Of a DNA stretch of 53,035 nt, positions 44,357 to 53,035 are shown piece after piece. The stretch comes from Planctomycetota bacterium (GTDB lineage: Bacteria; Planctomycetota; Phycisphaerae; Sedimentisphaerales; Anaerobacaceae): contig JADFMM010000008.1 in assembly GCA_022563885.1 (NCBI GenBank), forward strand, positions 1 through 53,035, in the 5' to 3' direction. Every line of letters starts with the position of its first letter. Position 1 is the first letter of the stretch. The position numbers and the translations under genes are program-made. The notes under the pieces were generated by a model, which was not told where the DNA came from, searched no databases, and saw nothing but the letters and a program-made list of their open reading frames with translations.

Positions 44357-45964
44357 TCAATAACACCCTGGGGTATCAGTCCCTCCGTCCGTAAGCGACG
44401 CCTCCAAGGTCACGCCGGGGGCCGGCAGCGTGCTACTGCCTTGCAGAAACTGATCGATGGCACGCGCAGCACCGCGGCCTTCGTTGATGGCCCAGACGAC
44501 CAGCGACTGTCCACGCCGACAGTCACCGGCGACGAATACGCCCTCAACGTTGGTGGCGAAGGGGCCATGTTTAGCCTTGAAGGTCTGCCAGTTGGCCCGC
44601 GGGTTTTGCATCTCCAGGCCCAGCATCTCGCCGACGGTCTTTTCCGGACCGACGAAGCCGGTCGCGAAGAGCACCAGGTCGGCCGGCCACTCTTTTTCCG
44701 TGCCTGCGACTTCCCGCCAGGGCAATCCACTGTCGGCGGGCCGGGACCAATCGACACCGACCGTCCGGACCGCTTTGACTCGCCCCTGGCCATCGTCGAT
44801 AAAGGCCTTGGTCAGGATGGTGTAGGTCCGCGGGTCCTTTCCGAATCGAGCGGTGGATTCTTCGTGCGCATAGTCCACCCGGGCGATGCGGGGCCACTCG
44901 GGCCAGGGGTTGTTCGCGGCCCGATCGGCTGGGGGCTGGTCGAGTAGTTCGAAATTCACCAGGCTCTTACAGCCGTGGCGCAGCGCGGTGCCGATGCAAT
45001 CCGCTCCGGTGTCACCGCCCCCGATGACGATGACCTCTCTGTCGCGAGCGGAAATATAGTCATCTTTCTCCAAACGCGAATCGAGCAGACTCTTGGTGTT
45101 ATGCGTCAGAAACGCCATGGCCTGATGAATGCCTTTTAGGTCACGTCCCGGACAGTGGGCCATGGGATCGAAGGGATGGGTCGCGCCGGTGGCCAGGAGC
45201 AGTGCATCCTGTTCTTCCAGGAGCTGCTCGGGGTCGATGAACTGAATCTCGCAGCCGCGCTCCTGCATGATCCGAGTCATGTGACCCGGCTCAAAGGCTT
45301 CTTGCTTGCCAACGTGGGCACAGGTGACAAACTTGACGCCCTCTCTCCGCAGCAGGTTGACACGGCGCTCGACCACCCCCTTGTCGAGCTTCATGTTGGG
45401 GATGCCATACATCAGTAGACCGCCGATACGGTCCGCACGTTCGTAGACGGTCACTTTGTGGCCGACCGTGTTCATCTGGGCGGCAGCGGCCAGACCCGCG
45501 GGTCCGGAGCCGACCACCGCGACCTTCTTGCCCGTTCGCCTCCGGGGCGGATGGGGTTTGACCCAGCCTTCGGCGAAGCCGCGATCGATGATGGCGTTTT
45601 CGATGTTCTTGATGGTCACCGCAGGTTCGATGATCGCCAGCACGCAAGACCCTTCACAGGGTGCCGGACAAGTTCGGCCGGTGAATTCCGGGAAATTGTT
45701 GGTCTTGTGCAAGCGGTCCAATGCGTCGCGCCAACGGTCCTGATAGATGAGGTCATTCCACTCGGGGATCAGATTGTCGATAGGGCAGCCGCTCTCCGAT
45801 TGGCAGAAGGGGACACCGCAATCCATGCAGCGTGCCCCCTGGGTCTGCAGCGGCTGCTTTGCCGGCTGAGTAAAGATCTCGTCGAAGTCCTTGATCCGAA
45901 CCAGCGTTTCACGGTAGGGAACCGCCCTACGCGGGTATTCTTTAAAGCCCGTTGGTTTTCCCAT
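44357..45964 (-). CDS. gltD: Glutamate synthase small subunit
   Basis: 535 residues. It passes electrons from NADPH through FAD and Fe-S clusters to GltB. Seen: the N-terminal cysteine set [10 protein letters not shown] and [14 protein letters not shown], then [12 protein letters not shown] (two 4Fe-4S-type cysteine clusters), the FAD loop [30 protein letters not shown], the NADPH loop [19 protein letters not shown] and the second FAD motif [18 protein letters not shown]. All signature residues are intact. It starts 27 bases after gltB and is clearly in the same operon. The C-terminal tail (about 30 residues after FLQG) is low-complexity and longer than usual. Confidence 0.97.
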   Translation of the reverse strand: MGKPTGFKEYPRRAVPYRETLVRIKDFDEIFTQPAKQPLQTQGARCMDCGVPFCQSESGCPIDNLIPEWNDLIYQDRWRDALDRLHKTNNFPEFTGRTCPAPCEGSCVLAIIEPAVTIKNIENAIIDRGFAEGWVKPHPPRRRTGKKVAVVGSGPAGLAAAAQMNTVGHKVTVYERADRIGGLLMYGIPNMKLDKGVVERRVNLLRREGVKFVTCAHVGKQEAFEPGHMTRIMQERGCEIQFIDPEQLLEEQDALLLATGATHPFDPMAHCPGRDLKGIHQAMAFLTHNTKSLLDSRLEKDDYISARDREVIVIGGGDTGADCIGTALRHGCKSLVNFELLDQPPADRAANNPWPEWPRIARVDYAHEESTARFGKDPRTYTILTKAFIDDGQGRVKAVRTVGVDWSRPADSGLPWREVAGTEKEWPADLVLFATGFVGPEKTVGEMLGLEMQNPRANWQTFKAKHGPFATNVEGVFVAGDCRRGQSLVVWAINEGRGAARAIDQFLQGSSTLPAPGVTLEASLTDGGTDTPGCY

Positions 45965-45991
45965 TGTCTGTTTCTTCTCTTTCGACAGAGA

Positions 45992-48900
45992 CTAGTGCAC
46001 GGCCGCTTCCATCTCTTCGTCGTGGACCTGCCGTTCTATGAGCACGCGCTTGTAATCGATGGGCATCACCTTGACGAACACTTCGAGGATATCCGGCCAC
46101 TGGCTGAGCAGCTCCTCTGCGACCCGGGAGCCGGTGTATTTGTGGTGCAACTCAATCATGTCGAGCAACTCAGAGATGTCCTGGTCGCCGCAAACGGGCT
46201 CCAACGCCACCGTGCCGAGATTACAGTTGGTCTGGAAGATTTCGCGATCCGGCGCCCACACGTAGGCAATGCCGCCGGACATGCCGGCGGCGAAATTGCG
46301 TCCGGTTGGGCCGAGGATGATGGTCCGGCCCCCGGTCATGTATTCGCAGGCGTGGTCACCGACGCCTTCGACGACGGCCCAGGCGCCACTGTTGCGCACA
46401 CAGAAACGCTCGGCCGCCCGCCCCCGGAAAAAGGCCTGGCCGCTGGTGGCGCCGTAGAGGACCACGTTGCCGATGAGGATGTTCTCTTCGGGGGCGAATC
46501 CGCTCAGCTTGGGCGGATAGATGACCATCCGCCCCCCCGACAGGCCCTTGCCGACGTAGTCGTTGGCGTCCCCTTCCAGTTCCAGGGTGATGCCGCTCGC
46601 CAGCCAGCTGCCGAAGCTCTGTCCCGCCGACCCATTGAACTTGATGTGGATGGTGTCGTCGGGCAGTCCATGTTCACCCCACTTCTTCACCCAGTTGTGG
46701 CTGAGAATCGTCCCCACGGTTCGGTGGGTGTTGAGAATAGGCAACTCTATCCGGACCTTGCTGCCGTTGTTCAGAGCGGATGCACACATGGGCAAGAGAT
46801 GGGTCGTGTCCAGTGCCTGGTCCAAACCGTGGTCCTGTGACTTCGTGCAATGCACGCCGACCCCGTCATGCGGTCTCCGGGCCGGTGACAGGATGGGGCT
46901 CAGATCGAGACCGTCCGTCTTCCAGTGCTGGATCGCGTCGTTGCTGTCCAGCAGGTCCACCCGGCCCACCATCTCGGTAAAGGTTCGAAAGCCGAGCTTC
47001 GACATGATCTGTCGCGCCTCTGCGGCCACCATGAACAGGTAATTTACCACGTGCTCAGGTTTGCCGGCGAATTTCTTGCGCAGGACCGGGTCTTGCGTGG
47101 CGATCCCGACCGGACAGGTGTTCAGGTGGCACTTACGCATCATGATGCAGCCCAGTGTGATGAGCGGGGCGGTCGAGAAGCCGATTTCTTCGGCGCCGAG
47201 CAGCGCGCCGATGACCACGTCGCGGCCGGTCTTCATGCCGCCATCCGTCTGTAGCACGACACGGCTGCGGAGGTCGTTTAACACCAAGGTCTGGTGCGTC
47301 TCGGCGATGCCCAGTTCCCAAGGCAATCCGGCGTGCTTGATACTGGTCAGGGGTGAGGCCCCGGTTCCGCCGGCGTCCCCGGAGATGAGAATGTGATCGG
47401 CGTGCGCCTTGACCACACCGGCGGCGATCGTACCGACGCCTACCTCGGAGACGAGTTTAACGCTCACCCGGGCCGAGGGATTGGCGTTCTTCAGATCGTG
47501 AATCAACTGTGATAAGTCCTCGATCGAGTAGATGTCGTGGTGTGGGGGCGGGCTGATGAGCCCTACACCCGGCGTGGAATACCGAATCCGGGCAATGGTA
47601 TCATCGACCTTGCGGCCCGGTAACTCGCCGCCTTCACCCGGTTTAGCGCCCTGCGCAATCTTGATCTGCAATTCGTCTGCGTTGGTCAAGTACCAGGCGG
47701 TCACACCGAAACGCCCCGAGGCGACCTGTTTGATGGCGGATCGTTTCGAGTCGCCGTTGGGCAGTCTGGTAAAGCGTTCGCTATCTTCGCCCCCCTCGCC
47801 GGTGTTGCTCTTGCCCCCCAGGCGATTCATGGCGATGGCCAGGGTCTCGTGGGATTCGGCCGAGATCGACCCGAAGCTCATGGCCCCGGTGCAGAAGCGT
47901 TTGACGATCTCGCTGGCCGGCTCGACCTCCTCCAAGGGGATGGGGCCTCCATTGACGCCTTCCTTGAACTGCAGCAACCCGCGCAGGGTGTAACGTTGCC
48001 GGGCTTCGTTATTGACGGCGTCCGCGAATCGGGTGTAGGCATCCGCGCTATTCGTCCGTCCTGCTTTCTGCAAGTCGGCGATGACGTCCGGTTCCCAACC
48101 GTGCTTCTCGCCGCCGGGTCGCCAGTGGAATTCGCCCGGATTGGGCAGCATGGGCATGTTTTCTTCCGGGTGCTCCGGATAGCCCAGGGCGTGACGACGG
48201 AGCATCTCCGTCGCCAGCACATCGAAACCGACTCCCTGAATCCGGCTGGCGGTGTGGGTGAAGCAGCGATCGATGACTTCGTCCTTTAGCCCGACCGCCT
48301 CGAAGATCTGGGCGCCCTTGTAGGACTGCAGCGTCGAGATGCCCATCTTTGCCATGACCTTGAGCATGCCCTTGGTAACGCCCTTGCGGTAGGCCTCGGT
48401 TATCTTGTCGTCGTGATCGTACTCTAGGGGGTCGAGCCGACCCTCACGGCGGGCTTCCCACAGGGCCTCGAAGGCCAGATAGGGATTGATGGCATCGGCC
48501 CCGTAGCCCACCAAGAGGCAATGGTGATGGACTTCACGCGCTTCTCCCGTCTCCAGGACGATGCCGATCCGCGTCCGCTTGGCATGGCGCAGCAAGTGAT
48601 GATGCACGCTGGCGGCGGCCAGGAGCGTGCTCACGGCCACGCGATCCGGTCCGATCGCGCGATCCGACAACACCACCAGCGAGTAGCCCTCGGAAATCGC
48701 CTCTTCCACCTCCCCACATATCCGATCAATGGCTTCCAACACCCCTGGTCTGCCTTGGGCGCGATCGAAGGTGATATCAATCGTCTTGGCCTTCCAGTCG
48801 CGGTGGTCCATGTGCTTGAGGGCGGCCAGCTCCTCGTTCGTGAGAATGGGGTGACGGATCAGCAGTCGATGCGCATGGTCTTCCGTGGTTTCGAGGAGGT

Positions 48901-50560
48901 TCTGTTCCGGCCCGATATAACAGCGCAAGGACATGATGATTTCTTCACGTATCGAGTCAATGGCCGGGTTCGTCACCTGGGCAAACAACTGCTTGAAGTA
49001 GTCGTAGAGCATGCGGGGCTGATCGCTTAGACAGGCCAGCGCCGAATCGTTTCCCATGGAGCCGACGGGATCGCGTTTTTCCGTCACCAGGGGTTGAAGC
49101 ATGAAGGCCATCGTTTCGGTGGTGTAACCGAAGGCCCGCATGCGTGGTAGTAACGTTTCGGGATCGAATCCCTCAGCCCTTTTCGGGGTGAGATCCTTCA
49201 AATCGATGCGTTGTTCCTGTAGCCAGCGCGCATAGGGTCTCTGCCCGGCGAGGGCCGATTTGAGTTCTTCATCGGGGACCAGACGGCCCTGTTCGAAATC
49301 GACCAAGAAAATGCGGCCTGGCTGCAAGCGCCCCTTTTCCTTCACATTCGTGGGGTCGATCGGCAATACCCCGACCTCACTGGCCATGATCACGCGGTCG
49401 TCATGGGTCAAGTAATAGCGACTGGGCCGCAGTCCGTTGCGGTCGAGAACCGCCCCGATGTAATGTCCGTCGGTAAATACGATCGAGGCGGGGCCGTCCC
49501 AGGGTTCCATCAGGCAGGAGTGATACTCATAGAAGGCCCGCTTGCTGTGCGACATGGTGGCGTGCTTCTGCCACGCCTCCGGGATCATCATGATGACCGC
49601 TTCCTGCAGGGTGCGGCCGGTCATGAGCAGGAATTCGAGCGCGTTGTCGAAGGTGCCGGAATCGCTGCAGTCAGGTTCCACCACCGGAAAAACCTTGGCG
49701 AGATCGTCGCCGAAGAGGTCGCTTTTCATGACGCCTTCGCGGGCCCGCATCCAGTTGATATTGCCACGCAGGGTATTGATTTCGCCATTGTGGGTCATGA
49801 GGCGATTGGGCTGGGCCCGGTCCCAACTGGGAAAGGTGTTGGTTGAGAATCGAGAATGGACCATTGCCAGATGCGTCGTGTAATCGGCATCCATCAGGTC
49901 TGGAAAGTAGGTCATCAATTGCAGCGTGCGCAGCATGCCCTTGTAGATCATCACCTTGCTGGACAGGCTGCAGATGTAAAACATCTCGGATTGTGAGAGC
50001 GACGCATCGCTGCGCAGTGGGTGACTGGCCTGCTTGCGAATCAAATAGAGTTGGCGTTCAAAACCGTCCCCGACGAGCCCATCGCCCGCGGCAACGAAGA
50101 GTTGCTCGATGTGGGGTTCGGCGGCCCGAGCGCTGGGGCCGACATCGGCCTTCTCCGCTTCCGTTGGTACGGCACGCCAGCCGACCAGACGCTGCCCCTG
50201 GGCGCTAATGATCCGCTCGACCGTCTCCTTGCACTTTTGCCGCTCCTCTTTCTTCTGAGGCAGAAAGACGATCCCGGCGCCGTAGCCGCCCGGTTCGGGC
50301 AACTCGGCCTTCAAGTCCTGCCGGGCGACCTTCGCCAGGAATTCGTGGGGTAACGCGGTCAAGATGCCGGCGCCGTCCCCCGAATTGGTTTCGCAGCCAC
50401 AGGCCCCCCGATGCTCCATGCTCTTGAGGATGGTATGGGCGTCCAATACGATCTGGTGGCTGCGCTGCCCCTTGATGTGCGCCACGAAACCGACGCCGCA
50501 GCTATCATGCTCATAGCGCGGATCGTACAAGCCCTGTTTCTCAGGCCGAACATTCACCAT
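45992..50560 (-). CDS. gltB: Glutamate synthase large subunit
   Basis: 1522 residues, normal length. With GltD it converts 2-oxoglutarate and glutamine to two glutamates. The N-terminal nucleophile is Cys21 in HDSCGVGFVAHIKG, so about 20 residues should be removed for activity. Further seen: the class II glutaminase domain with FSTNTFPSWDRAQPNRLMTHNGEINT, the FMN/synthase domain with GSISAESHETLAIAMNRLGGKSNTGEGGED, the 3Fe-4S cysteines in CIMMRKCHLNTCPVG (C-X5-C-X4-C) and the C-terminal beta-helix (GSXXG-type repeats near GATSGQAFFRG). GGAG lies before the ATG. It is the first gene of the gltB-gltD-carB-carA block. Confidence 0.97.
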   Translation of the reverse strand: MVNVRPEKQGLYDPRYEHDSCGVGFVAHIKGQRSHQIVLDAHTILKSMEHRGACGCETNSGDGAGILTALPHEFLAKVARQDLKAELPEPGGYGAGIVFLPQKKEERQKCKETVERIISAQGQRLVGWRAVPTEAEKADVGPSARAAEPHIEQLFVAAGDGLVGDGFERQLYLIRKQASHPLRSDASLSQSEMFYICSLSSKVMIYKGMLRTLQLMTYFPDLMDADYTTHLAMVHSRFSTNTFPSWDRAQPNRLMTHNGEINTLRGNINWMRAREGVMKSDLFGDDLAKVFPVVEPDCSDSGTFDNALEFLLMTGRTLQEAVIMMIPEAWQKHATMSHSKRAFYEYHSCLMEPWDGPASIVFTDGHYIGAVLDRNGLRPSRYYLTHDDRVIMASEVGVLPIDPTNVKEKGRLQPGRIFLVDFEQGRLVPDEELKSALAGQRPYARWLQEQRIDLKDLTPKRAEGFDPETLLPRMRAFGYTTETMAFMLQPLVTEKRDPVGSMGNDSALACLSDQPRMLYDYFKQLFAQVTNPAIDSIREEIIMSLRCYIGPEQNLLETTEDHAHRLLIRHPILTNEELAALKHMDHRDWKAKTIDITFDRAQGRPGVLEAIDRICGEVEEAISEGYSLVVLSDRAIGPDRVAVSTLLAAASVHHHLLRHAKRTRIGIVLETGEAREVHHHCLLVGYGADAINPYLAFEALWEARREGRLDPLEYDHDDKITEAYRKGVTKGMLKVMAKMGISTLQSYKGAQIFEAVGLKDEVIDRCFTHTASRIQGVGFDVLATEMLRRHALGYPEHPEENMPMLPNPGEFHWRPGGEKHGWEPDVIADLQKAGRTNSADAYTRFADAVNNEARQRYTLRGLLQFKEGVNGGPIPLEEVEPASEIVKRFCTGAMSFGSISAESHETLAIAMNRLGGKSNTGEGGEDSERFTRLPNGDSKRSAIKQVASGRFGVTAWYLTNADELQIKIAQGAKPGEGGELPGRKVDDTIARIRYSTPGVGLISPPPHHDIYSIEDLSQLIHDLKNANPSARVSVKLVSEVGVGTIAAGVVKAHADHILISGDAGGTGASPLTSIKHAGLPWELGIAETHQTLVLNDLRSRVVLQTDGGMKTGRDVVIGALLGAEEIGFSTAPLITLGCIMMRKCHLNTCPVGIATQDPVLRKKFAGKPEHVVNYLFMVAAEARQIMSKLGFRTFTEMVGRVDLLDSNDAIQHWKTDGLDLSPILSPARRPHDGVGVHCTKSQDHGLDQALDTTHLLPMCASALNNGSKVRIELPILNTHRTVGTILSHNWVKKWGEHGLPDDTIHIKFNGSAGQSFGSWLASGITLELEGDANDYVGKGLSGGRMVIYPPKLSGFAPEENILIGNVVLYGATSGQAFFRGRAAERFCVRNSGAWAVVEGVGDHACEYMTGGRTIILGPTGRNFAAGMSGGIAYVWAPDREIFQTNCNLGTVALEPVCGDQDISELLDMIELHHKYTGSRVAEELLSQWPDILEVFVKVMPIDYKRVLIERQVHDEEMEAAVH

Positions 50561-50727
50561 GTGCTCCAGGCAAAACCTTACTTTTCTTGCGATTGTCTAG
50601 CGCGTGATCTCGGAGACTTCGACCCCACCGAACACCCGCAGACACCTCAAAATAACAAATCTCGGGGTTGATTTCCAGGAGGAGTTGCCCAATTCCACTT
50701 ATAGAGACTATTAGAATATACGGAGCT

Positions 50728-50810
50728 GTTATTCGCGTTTCGAATAGTAGGCATCGATGTGGGCGCGCCCAGGCTGCGTTTGATAGTGGGCCCTTTTCAC
50801 AACGAATAAC
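50728..50810. promoter_or_regulatory. Inverted repeats in the gltB / nfu divergent gap
   Basis: GTTATTCG (50728-50735) is inverted at CGAATAAC (50803-50810), and a nearer partner CGAATA lies at 50741. Between them is the perfect 12-bp palindrome TGGGCGCGCCCA (50760-50771). The gap 50561-50953 has no gene. These may be operators for the divergent promoters; I could not find a convincing gltB promoter. Confidence 0.4.
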
Positions 50811-50880
50811 AGAAAGGCTGCCCGCGCAGATCCAGCAAAGGGTCGCTATGGCGATTGAACGGACAAAAACACAGTATTTC

Positions 50881-50910
50881 TTGACAACAGTGGGGGGCTA
50901 TGGCTACAAT
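50881..50910 (+). promoter_or_regulatory. Promoter of nfu
   Basis: TTGACA (50881-50886), 18-base spacer, TACAAT (50905-50910). Expected start near 50917, with AAAGGAG (50941-50947) six bases before the nfu ATG. Among the best promoter matches in the window. Confidence 0.7.
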
Positions 50911-50953
50911 GGCCGATTAGCACGTAACCTTCGTTCAAATAAAGGAGTTCATT

Positions 50954-51520
50954 ATGGCCAGCGTTCAGACAATAGTCCAGACCACCCCAAATCCCAACGC
51001 ATTCAAGTTCGTGGTGAACAGCCCCGTCAAAACCGAGGGAAATGTGACATACCGAAGTGCCGCCGAGTGTCAGAATAACGCTCTCGCGGAGTCCATTTTC
51101 TCGGTCGCCAACGTGACGGAGGTCTACTTCTACGACAACTACATCACAGTCACCCAGGACGGCGCCGCCGACTGGGAGGATATGGAAGACCAAATCAAGA
51201 GCATCATTGCCGATCAGTTTACCCAGCACGACCCCAATTTCGTGGTCGAAGTGAAGGATGATCCTTTCGCTGCGGATGACGATCCCGAATTGGCCAAGAT
51301 CAACGAGGTATTGGATCGAACCATCCGCCCGGCCTTGCAGATGGACGGCGGCGACCTCGCGATCTACGCCCTCCAGGACAATGTCTTGACCATCAACTAT
51401 CAGGGCGCCTGCGGGTCCTGCCCCAGCTCCACCATGGGAACGCTGCAGGCGATCGAGGGCATCCTACGTGAAGAGTATCACCCCGATATCACGGTCAAGA
51501 TGGCTCAGGCACTAGGGTAG
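50954..51520 (+). CDS. nfu: Nfu-type iron-sulfur cluster carrier
   Basis: 188 residues in two parts. The N-terminal Nfu scaffold domain (about 1-90) shows VQTTPNPNAFKFVV, FSVANVTEVYFYDNYITVTQ and WEDMEDQIKSIIADQF; the C-terminal NifU domain (about 112-188) shows DRTIRPALQMDGGDLAIYAL and the cluster-binding CGSC in YQGACGSCPSSTMGTLQ. It carries Fe-S clusters to apoproteins in the cytoplasm. The gltB/gltD enzyme opposite it is Fe-S rich, which may explain the shared upstream region. The ATG has an excellent ribosome-binding site. The pterin dehydratase gene follows after 6 bases and is probably co-transcribed. Confidence 0.93.
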   Translation: MASVQTIVQTTPNPNAFKFVVNSPVKTEGNVTYRSAAECQNNALAESIFSVANVTEVYFYDNYITVTQDGAADWEDMEDQIKSIIADQFTQHDPNFVVEVKDDPFAADDDPELAKINEVLDRTIRPALQMDGGDLAIYALQDNVLTINYQGACGSCPSSTMGTLQAIEGILREEYHPDITVKMAQALG

Positions 51521-51526
51521 GGTGAC

Positions 51527-51862
51527 ATGACGGACTTGGTGAAGCGACACTGTGAACCCTGCGAGGGCAAGACATCGCCCCTCGGCAGGGATGAGGCACA
51601 GGGCTACATGTCTCAGGTGAAGGACTGGCAGCTCTCGGGCGACGCGAAGTCCATCTCTCGTGACCTCCTGTGCGGCAACTTCGTCGCGGCGGTGGACTTC
51701 ATCAACCGCGTGAAGGACATCGCCGAGGCGGAAAACCACCATCCCGACCTACACCTGACAGGATACAAGAAGCTGCGCATTGAACTCAGTACGCACGCGA
51801 TTGGCGGCCTCTCGGAGAACGATTTCATCGTGGCCGCCAAAATCAACGAGCTGGGGACTTGA
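51527..51862 (+). CDS. phhB: Pterin-4a-carbinolamine dehydratase
   Basis: 111 residues. It dehydrates 4a-hydroxytetrahydrobiopterin formed by aromatic amino acid hydroxylases; in many bacteria lacking phenylalanine hydroxylase the role is uncertain (molybdopterin or folate metabolism is sometimes proposed). Seen: the catalytic motif AENHHPDLHLTGYKKLRIEL with the His-His-Pro and downstream His of the active site, then STHAIGGLSENDFIVAAKI. The length is typical. It starts 6 bases after nfu, so the two form an operon; the functional link is unclear. No phenylalanine hydroxylase is in the window. Confidence 0.92.
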   Translation: MTDLVKRHCEPCEGKTSPLGRDEAQGYMSQVKDWQLSGDAKSISRDLLCGNFVAAVDFINRVKDIAEAENHHPDLHLTGYKKLRIELSTHAIGGLSENDFIVAAKINELGT

Positions 51863-51956
51863 GGCAAGGTCTTACTGCGTTGTCGTCCAAAATGTGCTAC
51901 ATCCAAGAAGGGCCGGAATCATCGTGCGGCCCATCTTGCACGCATGAATATCCTGC

Positions 51957-52862
51957 CTACTTCACCTTGAAGGAATACTCGTGAATCGTTTCCTTAGAGG
52001 GGTCAGGGGCGTGACATCGAAGAACGAAGCCCTCTTCATTTGTTTCGTATGCAAAATCGCGGCCACTAAAAACATCCTGCGGCAAACCGGGCGGTAAGGC
52101 ATCTGGCAATTGGCCGGTGCGAATGTTGATCAAATAGAGTTCGATGGCAGCTTTCACTGCATTTAAGCGTGTCTGGGCTCGTGAGTCGACACAGAGGCAC
52201 TTTGCGTAACCCGCCATCAACACAAAAGCAGCGGTAGCCTCAGGTTGCTCAGTGAGATCTTGTCCGGGCCTTTTTTCGAGCACCTGTATCATTCGATACG
52301 CCTGATCAAATGGGTTCTCCAGGGCTGCCTGCAACTCCGCCATAAACTCTATGTAATATTGTCGAGTGTCCCTAAGAAACGATTCGTTAACCGGTTCAAC
52401 TTTCTCAAGAGCGCGTCGTAGGTCCTGCGCGTCTTCAGTGCCCACCGGGCATTCCTTTAAAAACTGCTGCCAATTCTCCATCGTAAAGGCAAAAACCATA
52501 GCCTTGGCTGCATTTCCAAAAGCAGACTGCAAACCACCTCTAGGCAGGCCAGCGTGAGCGATCTCACCCTTGAGCCAGATGAGAGCCTCCTCGTCTATAG
52601 TGAATTCTGAGAGAACACCAGCCATAACTTGACTACTCAGGTTACTCATGTAAAGTCCGACTAAATGGAAAATTGTGATTTCGTCTGACACGTGCCGGGC
52701 CATACGATGAATGGCCAGCAAACGGTCCAGGCCTTCCTTAATGTCTCCGCCGTGCACGAGTCGTTTGGCATCCGCGGCCAGTAACGCCGCGGCAAAACGG
52801 GCCTTGTGAAGCTCAGGTAGATAGGTTTCTATTCCAGCCCTTTCAAGGTGTCGAATTTTCAA
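51957..52862 (-). CDS. Uncharacterised protein, apparently 5'-truncated by an IS4 element
   Basis: At least 301 residues. It is helical with no obvious domain: RLVHGGDIKEGLDRLLAIHRMARHV, LVGLYMSNLSSQVM, and a C-terminal segment with LPDALPPGLPQDVFSGRDFAYETNEEGFVLR. The last part (LPxxLPxx...F...GF.LR) is a pattern I associate with abundant uncharacterised Planctomycetota proteins. The reading frame has no good start: TTG 52862 is only the first permitted codon, and the frame stays open upstream without a stop through about 52930, where the divergent transposase begins. The true N-terminus, likely with a signal sequence, was probably lost to the insertion. The fragment may be non-functional. 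Confidence 0.55.
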   Translation of the reverse strand: MKIRHLERAGIETYLPELHKARFAAALLAADAKRLVHGGDIKEGLDRLLAIHRMARHVSDEITIFHLVGLYMSNLSSQVMAGVLSEFTIDEEALIWLKGEIAHAGLPRGGLQSAFGNAAKAMVFAFTMENWQQFLKECPVGTEDAQDLRRALEKVEPVNESFLRDTRQYYIEFMAELQAALENPFDQAYRMIQVLEKRPGQDLTEQPEATAAFVLMAGYAKCLCVDSRAQTRLNAVKAAIELYLINIRTGQLPDALPPGLPQDVFSGRDFAYETNEEGFVLRCHAPDPSKETIHEYSFKVK

Positions 52863-52894
52863 GTTAATCGCATAAAATAGCCGAAATATCTGCC

Positions 52895-53035
52895 AAGTGA
52901 TCAGACTCTGTTGTTTTGACCCAGTCGCTGCATGGAGGTAGCCCGGATGCTTGGCAAGATTTTTGAGCGGTTTGTGGAGAAAAGCCCCGTATCAGTAATG
53001 GCACGCGGTCTACTCGAAAGAGTTCTTAACTCCAA
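52895..53035 (+). mobile_element. Left end of an IS4-family insertion (partial)
   Basis: Contains the transposase start. The left terminal repeat should lie between the lost 5' end of the neighbouring gene and the ATG, roughly 52895-52945, but without the right end it cannot be placed. The boundary given is approximate. Confidence 0.5.
52947..53035 (+). CDS. IS4-family transposase, N-terminal fragment
   Basis: 29 codons up to the window edge: MLGKIFERFVEKSPVSVMAR, then GLLERVLNS. This opening is characteristic of one group of IS4 transposases found in several phyla, including planctomycetes. An in-frame ATG at 52932 is an alternative start. The protein continues beyond the window, so catalytic DDE residues cannot be checked. 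It points away from the truncated gene at 51957. Confidence 0.75.
   Translation, partial: MLGKIFERFVEKSPVSVMARGLLERVLNS

Noticed and set aside
50561-50700. Sigma-54 promoter for gltB
   Set aside because: No GG-N10-GC pattern with the required flanks was found upstream of gltB.

Overview
This 53 kb window looks like a chromosomal segment of a free-living Gram-negative bacterium of medium-high GC. It carries an outer-membrane barrel protein, the MEP (non-mevalonate) isoprenoid pathway, diaminopimelate synthesis and two lipoproteins. Several families resemble ones I associate with Planctomycetota or related PVC/deep-branching lineages: a PlsC-ACP-AMP-ligase fusion, histidine kinases with a GAF-like N-terminus and PAS domain, the 301-residue protein at the right end, and an IS4 transposase beginning MLGKIFERF. 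That placement is inference; there is no rRNA or tRNA gene here to settle it.

Layout. 1-6400: small accessory genes (VOC protein, lipoprotein coupled to a patatin-like hydrolase, lipid-anchored thioredoxin, small membrane protein, MazG, VanZ-like protein) separated by repeat-rich gaps. 6549-12634: a TorF-like porin with its own promoter, then a dxr-rseP-glyA operon on the minus strand. 13300-17952: a signalling cluster of a YfiR-like periplasmic protein, a CHASE8-like/HAMP/GAF histidine kinase, and a paralogous kinase whose phospho-accepting His is replaced by Phe. 17944-20925: leucine synthesis, with a promoter, a Leu-rich leader peptide, leuA and a leuB-type dehydrogenase. 21001-23950: purA-uppS-dapB. 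23954-30092: a GT39-type glycosyltransferase, two tandem CBS-pair proteins and the 877-residue acyltransferase/ACP/acyl-ligase fusion. 30166-33076: a nucleotidyltransferase pair, ribokinase, DUF1294 protein and a DMT permease. 33206-39503: a DUF2339 giant membrane protein, a dicarboxylate symporter, a diacylglycerol-kinase-like enzyme and a second PfkB kinase. 39787-50560: a nitrogen-assimilation block on the minus strand, gltB-gltD-carB-carA, joining glutamate synthesis to carbamoyl phosphate. 50881-51862: Nfu Fe-S scaffold and pterin dehydratase. 51957-53035: an uncharacterised gene whose 5' end runs into an IS4 element cut by the window edge.

The non-coding DNA is unusually informative. 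Three classes of dispersed repeat occur in the gaps: a MITE-like family with 18-bp inverted ends and apparent 3-bp target duplications (three copies plus a minimal hairpin); degenerate tandem heptamers in at least six gaps that reuse the same words; and a 54-bp palindrome flanked by TA that shares 34 nt with another gap. The most interesting functional candidates are the leucine leader peptide with an almost leaderless start, the YfiR/kinase/pseudokinase cluster, and an SHMT homologue with changed active-site residues.
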